DNA of 64,000 bases. It comes from Cercis canadensis (taxonomy: Eukaryota; Streptophyta; Magnoliopsida; Fabales; Fabaceae). Shown here piece after piece: positions 57,374-64,000 of this stretch; within the stretch, counting starts at the first letter, position 1; each line of letters starts with the position of its first letter. The notes below the pieces were generated by a model. The model made no database searches. It saw nothing but the letters and a program-made list of their open reading frames with translations, and was not told where the DNA came from. The DNA is taken from positions 539,114-603,113 of the forward strand of contig QAOA01000967.1 in assembly GCA_003255065.1 (NCBI GenBank), written 5' to 3'. The position numbers and the translations under genes are program-made.

Positions 57374-59235
57374 AAGACACTATGATTTAGGGTTTGCAGT
57401 CTAAAGTTTAGGGTTCATGGTTTTGGTTAAGAACTTAGGTTCAGGGGTTTGGAATTTAAGGTTTGGATATGATGTCTTAAGGTTTAGGATCTATGTTTGA
57501 ATTTTGGGCTTAAGGCTAAGCCTCTAAGATTTAAGATCTATGATCTAAGGTTTAGTGTCTAGGGTTAAGATTTAGGATTATGGGTCGAGAGTTTAAGGTA
57601 CAGGGTCTAAGGTTAAGCATCTAGGATTTAGGTTTAGGGTCTAAGATTTTGGGCTTAGGATCTTGGTTTTAGGGGTTAAGTGTTTAGGATTTAGGGTTTT
57701 GTGTTTAAGGTTTAGGGTTTCAAGTTAAGATTCTAGGATTTAAGAACTAAGTTTTAAGCTATAGTGTCTAGGACTTAGGGTTTACAATTTGTAGTTTAGC
57801 ATTTAGGATTGAGGTTTTAAGGATTAGGATCTAGGTGGTTTAAGATTTAGGGTTAAGGCTCTAGAGTCTAGGGTTTTGGGATTAAAGTTAAGCATCTAAA
57901 ATTTAGGTTAAAGATCTAGGGTGTATGGTTTAGAGTTAAGGACATGGGGTTTAGAATTTAGGATTAGGAGCCTAGGGTTCATATTAAGAGTCTAGGGTTT
58001 AAAGTTTAGAGATTATAATTTAGAGTTTAGTTTCTAGAGTTTAGGATTTACGATTAAGGGTCATGAGTTTAGAGTATTGGGTCAAGTGTTTTATGTTAAG
58101 CATCTTTAGATTAAGGGTATATGGTTTCATAAGGTCTAGGGTTTAGGATTTAAAATTTAAGATTTAGTTTCTATGGTTGTGTCTAGGGTTTATGATATAG
58201 GTTTTATAGTTTTGGGTTTAAAGTTTTAGGTTTGGATTTAGTGTCTATGATTAAGGGCTTAGAATTTACATTAACAGTCTATGATTTAGGGCTTAGGATC
58301 TAGCATTTAGGTTGAAGGATGAAGAGTCTATGGATTAGATAAAGGACCTAAGGTCAAGTTTTAAGGTATAGGGTTTAGGAATAAAGGTTTAGTGTCTAGG
58401 ATTTATGATTTAGAATTTAAGATTTAGGACTTAGTTTTTAGGGTTAGGGGTCTATGATTTGACATTTAGTTTTTAGGGTTAGGAGTCTAAGGGTTTAGTG
58501 TATATGGTTAAGGGTCTATGGTTTAAAGTAAAGGGTTAAGAATGTAAGATATAGGATTTAGGGTAAAGGGTCTACGTTTTCAATTAAAGGTCTATATTTT
58601 AGGGTTTAAGGTTTAAAATTTAAGATTTAGGATCTAGAGTTTAAAGGTCAAGGTCTAAGGTTTAAGGTTAAAGGCTTCAGGCTTAAGGTTTAATTAATGA
58701 TCTAAGGTTTAAGGTTTAGTGTCTAAGTTCTAAGATTTAAGATTTAGAGTTTAAGATTTAGGGCCTTAGTTTTAGAATTTCCAGTTAAGAGTCTATTGTT
58801 TCGGTAAAGGGGTCTGGAGTTAGGGTTTAGGATTTAGAGTTTTGGATTTAAAATTTTAAGGTTTAGGGTTTAGGTTATTATATCTAAAGTTTAGAGTTTA
58901 AGATTAAGGGCTTAGAGTTTACATTAATAGTCTAGGATTTAGGATATATAGTTAAAGGACATGAGTTTAGAGTATAGGGTCTGAAGTTTAAGGTTAAGCA
59001 TGTAAGATTTAAGTTAAGGGTATAGGGTTTTGCATTTAGGATTAAGGGTCAAGGGTTTGAAGTTTTGTTTCTAGAGTTTAAAATTTAGAGTCTAGGGTAT
59101 AACATATAGAGTTTAGAGTTTAATGTCTAGAAACTATGGTTCAATGTTTATGCTTTAGAGTTTAAGATTTAAGATTTAGTGTCTAAGGTTTACGATTTTG
59201 GGTTTAAAAATTAGAGTTAAGCATCTATGATTGAG
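57374..59235 (+). repeat. Degenerate telomere-like repeat, block 5
   Basis: This is the last block of TTTAGGG-derived sequence. Like block 2 it ends in AAG..GATAGCTACA, followed by the second copy of the RRM relic region. Confidence 0.9.
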
Positions 59236-59319
59236 GTTAAAGTGATAGCTACAAGCTCATCATAGAGATGAAATTAAAAGCATGTGTTCTGAAATACAAC
59301 TATAAAATGCAATGTAGAA

Positions 59320-59475
59320 ACGTACCTGGTACTCTTTCCTCTGATTGGCTTGAAAGCCCAATCAACAATGATAATTTGCAATACTCTTTATTTTGATTGG
59401 CTGAAGTTTAGATCCATTCAAGGCCTCTATTACATTCCGAGCATCATCAAAATTCTCATATTTGCATAACCCTAA
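59320..59475 (-). pseudogene. Y14/RBM8A-type RRM exon relic, copy B
   Basis: The minus strand encodes KYENFDDARNVIEALNGSKL and, after a frame break, IVDWAF.PIRGKSTR. It corresponds to the same RRM half as the relic at 51700-51820 plus part of the tail. The flanking DNA (TAGCTACA...CATCATGGAG/CATCATAGAG, GAAATACAACTA) also matches between copies, so the whole border region was duplicated. Confidence 0.7.
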
Positions 59476-59479
59476 AATC

Positions 59480-60540
59480 AAATACTTACAGTAATCACTA
59501 GAACAGCAATCAAAATATTTATATGATCAAGTTACAGATTGAACAATATAAAATTAAAGGAGTAAAAAAGCCAAATTGCAAGTTCTAAATCATCAGTATA
59601 TACGATATATACAAGCATTGAATGAAGAAACTCCTGTTGGACAGAAATGAATAACTAATTGAACAAGTAGCCATATGACACCGATCACAAATTACCAAAT
59701 AACAGAAGATTACTCTCCGACCTATACATTTCATCATTAATTAATTTTTAATACCAAATTAATATAATTATAGTATTTGATTATTTATTACTTCAACTAA
59801 ATGTGTTATAAGTTGTAAATATATACGAGAACATCTTAATGGATTGGCAATCCAATACACAACAATAGTTTAGAAGAAAGAAGATTCAAGAATCTTCTAC
59901 ATGTGAGAGTTTTGGGACAAATCAAAAAAGTGTCAAAATACAACACTTGCTATGCACACAAAAAGTACTAACATTTCCATCAAATAAGTCATGTCAAATA
60001 TCACAATTATGTTATCCTTAAACTTCTAATTTAGTATAATTTTGGTCAATTATTTTTATTTTTATTTTAAATATGGATGATGAGGCTGAAAAATATAACA
60101 CAATCTTCAAAAACAAAATGTTGTATTAGATAACTTCAAACAACAATAGATATTTTCCTAACATGCTGAAATTTCATGTCATCAATATGAATTTCTTTAG
60201 CAAATCACATCATATTTTAGAATACATGTAATTCGGAGCATGTAAACTAAGACTTATTGAAAATAAGTTCAAAAGTATATTAGTTATAGTTTTACAACCA
60301 CACTTTTCAAGCACAAACCTCCTAAATAGCTTGGTGTCTCTTTTTTGGGAAAGAAAAAAAAAAAGACAAGGGTGGAGCTTTTTTTTTTTTTTTTTTGTTA
60401 AAAGGTAAAATGGCACAACAAAAGTTTTATTTTTTTGACAGTTCCCGGTGGCAGATACACTCACTTGTTAAAACGANTCACTCAGACACCAAATGACAGA
60501 TATAATGGACAATACTAACAAACTTAAGTAACAAGTGAAA
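59480..60540. other. AT-rich non-coding DNA
   Basis: No gene recognised. It contains a poly-A/poly-T pair near 60355-60396 and one N at 60477. The minus frame at 60210-60464 looks like chance. Confidence 0.4.
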
Positions 60541-60547
60541 TACTAAC

Positions 60548-62460
60548 CTGTCCTATCGCAAGACCACATTTTCCTTTACCACACCACCCTTTTAGAGGAC
60601 CCAAGGCATTACTCCGCCACTCCGGCTTGCCTTTTGTTCCTTTCTCTGGCACCCCAGCACAAACCACAGTCTTGTTTCTAGCTTGTGTCCATCAACCAAC
60701 ATCATCACAACTTACTGTTTGAAGTTAAAAGAGAACCAAACTAATATTGATGCACAAGACAATTGATGCAATTGAATTATACATATGATGACATCTACAG
60801 AAACTAGACTCCCAAGAGCATACAATGCATTGAGTAGAACACAAATTAAGGCTATAATACAATCTTAGAAGCCTAATGTGATTCTTATTTAATTAGCAAA
60901 TTAGCAATTAACTTCTGCTCCATGACTTTCATAGCTACATCCAAACCAACATCAACACAAGATATGCAAAAGGCTTTTCCATCTAAAGCAGCCAGTTCAG
61001 TTCGGCCTTCTCAATAATGATCTTTACAACTTTCCTTTTGTTTTCTTCAGCAATAAGCTTTTTGTCTTTCTCACTTGATCCTACAAAAAACAGTTACTTA
61101 CTACAATTCTTCAGAAAGAATTCATACAGGATCAAATGAGAGAACAACAATAACAAACAAACACCAGAAGTGTACAAACACTACAAGTATTACTTTTCTA
61201 AGTCCATGTCCTTTTCTTCTTTAGAAAAATATCCATTCTTTAGAAAAATATTAATAAAGATCTACCAAGATAGTATAACTATGTACTCCAAAAGTGTACA
61301 TAAAGCAAGCTTCAAGGCAGAACAAAAACCAAGGAAAAGAACTTTTCAACCCACGAGACAAAAGCACTGAAGCACAATTATTAAGGTTGAGACCCCTAAA
61401 ACTCTCCTATCCCTTTCTAAGTAAATGCCCCAGTTTATACAGCCAAGCACCATTCTCCACACCTTCTATCTTTCAACCTTATTCAAATAATTCCCCTTCC
61501 AACATAATACAGATGCTACTACTAGCATGAAACCACAAACAACAAAACCAAAGAAAAGATAAGGACACAGAAATAAGACAGAAAAAGATCAATCATGTTG
61601 CTACCTTAACTATTGCAGAAACATTTTACTTCTAGGTCAACTTGGTTAATAAAAACAACATTATCGATATAAAGGAAAATTAGGTGAAATTTTCTCATAT
61701 TAGTAGACAAGGAATTTTGTGTAGCAACATAAACACCCGATGTTTCACATTACTCTATTTTAGTTCTCTTGCTCTACACAGCAATTATTACCATGTTGCC
61801 ATTTATAATTTTCATCTGAACAAAAAGTTGAAGCCATGATAATAACATTCAATGAAGTTTTTTCTTTTTTTTTTCCCTTAAAAAATGTCAATTAAAAATA
61901 TGAGTACTGGTGAGCGAGTAAGTGAGAAAAGTATCGGAACATAAATCCAAATTGAAGTTTGAATGTCACTAAGCTTGGTTGTTCAATTACAAGCTTCTAA
62001 AGTGAGAAAACTTCGAATTCAACTTCACTCAGAAAATCTACTGAGAAAAACATTTGAAATAGCATATAAAATGAGTGAGCTAAACTACTCTTTAGCCATC
62101 AAGGCTTCACCAAGCCACAAAGTTACAGGCTAAAACTATTATGATAGGCTGGTTCCACGCCACACAAAAACAAAATGATCACAAATTTAAATTTTAACTA
62201 ATATAGCAACATAGGTCGGCGATAAAATTGATAACAACTTTAAACTTCAGAAAGATTAACGAAATTTGCATCTTTAGTTAATAGAAGCTTTGAATCTAAA
62301 TAGACATAGAAGAAGAGAACGATACCAACATTGGCAAAGAGAGGAGTGGGGTCATTGTGGGACACAACAAGGCTCAATTTCTAGTTCACATGATTCTACT
62401 AAGAATTTGATGTACGTGCTTCACCAGCCACTCCATTTCCTGTGACTCTACCTCGAGCAT
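60548..62460 (-). pseudogene. Alanyl-tRNA synthetase pseudogene with large internal deletion
   Basis: Three exon-like pieces read in order on the minus strand. 62460-62326 gives MLEVESQEMEWLVKHVHQ, then NHVN, a stop in place of Trp, KLSLVVSHNDPTPLFANV and a GT donor: the N-terminus of plant AlaRS (usually EWPA..R, HVNW.SSPVVPHNDPTLLFANAG). 61080 to about 60890 gives EKDKKLIAEENKRKVVKIII, a 5-bp tandem duplication (AACTG) that shifts the frame, then LDGKAFCISCVDVGLDVA. About 60687-60548 gives [20 protein letters not shown] and [20 protein letters not shown], part of the C-terminal DHHA1 region. Nearly all the catalytic and editing domains are missing. It is certainly non-functional. Confidence 0.85.
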
Positions 62461-62656
62461 GACGACAAAGGAGGAACAAATTCGAAATGATCAAATTAAT
62501 TGAACCTTTATTCATTTTGAATCCAAATCAAAATTAAAGTTGAAACAAACATCATACTAGATAAGTTGGAGCATGCATAGCAGGTCATTGATATGCCCAT
62601 TTTACTGCTACTATAACCCTCCACTGAGTTTCAAGTTCATCAAGGAACAAAAAAAG

Positions 62657-62829
62657 GGGAAATAACTAAAAAATGATAGTCTTGAATAAATATTTACCAT
62701 AGGAGAAGCATTAACCAATTCTTAACTTGATTAACCACATGTGAGCTGGTTAATCTTGCAAAGAATTGGTTAATGCTTCCTTCCCGGTAAATATTTCTCA
62801 TGAGCTATCCATTTCAGTCATTTCCTCAC
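62657..62829. mobile_element. Palindromic MITE-like element, about 173 bp
   Basis: Two arms of about 80 bp (GGAAATAACTAAAAAATGAT, AATATTTACC, GAAGCATTAACCAATTCTT and their inverted partners) meet at CACATGTGAG near 62740. The whole element would fold as one hairpin. It is non-coding. Confidence 0.6.
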
Positions 62830-63177
62830 AAAAAAAAAAAAAAATAGGTTAGTAATTAAATCAAGGAGATACTAGCTGATAGATATGTATATTAGATAAA
62901 GTTCTATGATAAGGGTTTAACTTCTACATGAGATAGAGTTTGCATTGGTATATATTTTTGTCTAGGGTTTTACATAGTGTTTAAGTGATCATGTGACTCT
63001 TGTAGCTGCTGATATACAAGTAGCCCTCTTCATTCAATAAAGTAAATATGGTTTCCCAAATTCTTCACTAGCAATAAAACATTTATTGAACAAACAAAAC
63101 TATAGCATAATAACTCTCATTTATATTAAATGAAAAAGCAAAAGAGAAATTCTTTTAATAGAACACTTACCTTTTCG

Positions 63178-63285
63178 CAAGTATTTTCCCAGTTATTCAA
63201 TGTAGACATGTGGACCTCTAAAAAGTTTTGTACCATTTGATACATTTCCCTCCAATTCACTGAAATCAGCTTGCAATTCTAGCAA
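63178..63285 (-). other. Exon-like segment, unidentified
   Basis: On the minus strand an acceptor (TTGTTGCTAG) and a good donor (AAAAG then GTAAGTG) bound about 108 nt open in one frame (NCKLISVNWREMYQMV..., ending NWENTCEK). I do not recognise the peptide. It may be an exon of a gene continuing beyond the window, part of a relic, or chance. Confidence 0.25.
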
Positions 63286-64000
63286 CAAAGCTGGTAAGCA
63301 AATGACAGAAAAAATAGAAGCATGGTAAGCAAACATAAATAAGATAAAAGTGAAGTGAGAAAATAAAAAAGTTGAGTCTCATACCAATAATCAAAAGTGA
63401 AGTCAAGTCAATGTAATAAAAAATATATAGATATTAAGAAATACATGTAAAGAAGTAAAAAGGAACAATACTCCAAATTATTACTTATAAAATACTCCAA
63501 ATTAGAATGTAAGATTTGCTAATATTAGAAGGTATAATCGCTATAAACTAATTCATTTTTACCCAATATAAAAAATTAAATGTTAATATATATTTATTTT
63601 AATTATAATAAATTAATAAATAGAAGGGAGTGGCTACTTCTACACTTTATTTTCCACATACTATTTATTGTCTAAATATGATATAGACTAAATTACCCTC
63701 ATTCAATATGCAAAGGTTTTAAAATTGACTAATCATGATATTGTAGCTTCATTTTCTCAACTTGTAAGTAAACTCATAAAGAGTTTAAACGCAAATACTA
63801 AATAGCTAATATCAAATATACATACACCTAGAAAATATCATTAAATGCAAAAATGTCATACCATACTCATTCTCAATAGTGGTCCAGTAAAATATATTGA
63901 TTAATAGTCAAGTATAGAAAAAATAGATGCATTAATACATAAAATCCATGCAAGAGTCACAAATACTCAACAATAGAAACTTCCTATAATCTATTGCCAT

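Noticed and set aside
48720..59235. Reading the repeat block as a true chromosome end
   Set aside because: The repeats are strongly degenerate, interrupted by LTRs, and unique gene relics continue on the distal side, so it is internal.

Overview
The window is nuclear DNA from a flowering plant, almost certainly a eudicot and probably a woody one. The evidence is split genes with GT..AG introns, plant-type transposons (Ty3/gypsy, LINE, Mutator-like) and degenerate copies of the plant telomere motif TTTAGGG. The repeat-swollen introns recall grapevine-like genomes, but I cannot name the species. There is one 208-base N gap (54783-54990) and single Ns at 31893, 48717 and 60477.

Layout. 1-1617: 3' end of a Ty3/gypsy element with an antisense ORF, a polypurine tract and a probable 3' LTR. 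2285-5564 (+): cytosolic pyruvate kinase, three coding exons, 510 aa. 7614-11154 (+): EMC4, six exons, 181 aa. 13502-13920 (+): organellar-type ribosomal protein uS17, two exons, 101 aa. 14821-16080: a Pack-MULE-like element carrying a broken DUF868 gene. 17073-30387 (+): a plastid-targeted DUF3531 protein, eight exons, 328 aa, whose third intron (8.6 kb) holds LINE debris and a complete 5585-bp chromovirus (21931-27515) with near-identical LTRs and a 5-bp target duplication. 31750-33970 (-): LINE fragments. 34068-46670 (-): katanin p80 (KTN80-like), fifteen exons found; the last part of its con80 domain is missing.

From 48720 to 59235 lies about 10 kb of highly degenerate telomere-like repeat with a larger duplicated structure. 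It is interrupted by a solo LTR (49352-50770), an inverted shortened copy of it (56798-57368) and a relic of a Y14/RBM8A-type RRM exon (about 51700-51820). A second copy of that relic borders the array at 59320-59475. Beyond it is a pseudogene of alanyl-tRNA synthetase (62460 down to 60548) joining N-terminal to C-terminal exons with the middle lost. The rest to 64000 is AT-rich with one palindromic element and one exon-like segment.

The five intact or near-intact genes are unrelated housekeeping genes (glycolysis, ER membrane insertion, organelle translation, plastid function, microtubule severing) and form no operon or cluster. The interest of the window is in its repeats: nested insertions, gene capture, the telomere-like block with its duplicated RRM relic, and the incomplete katanin gene.
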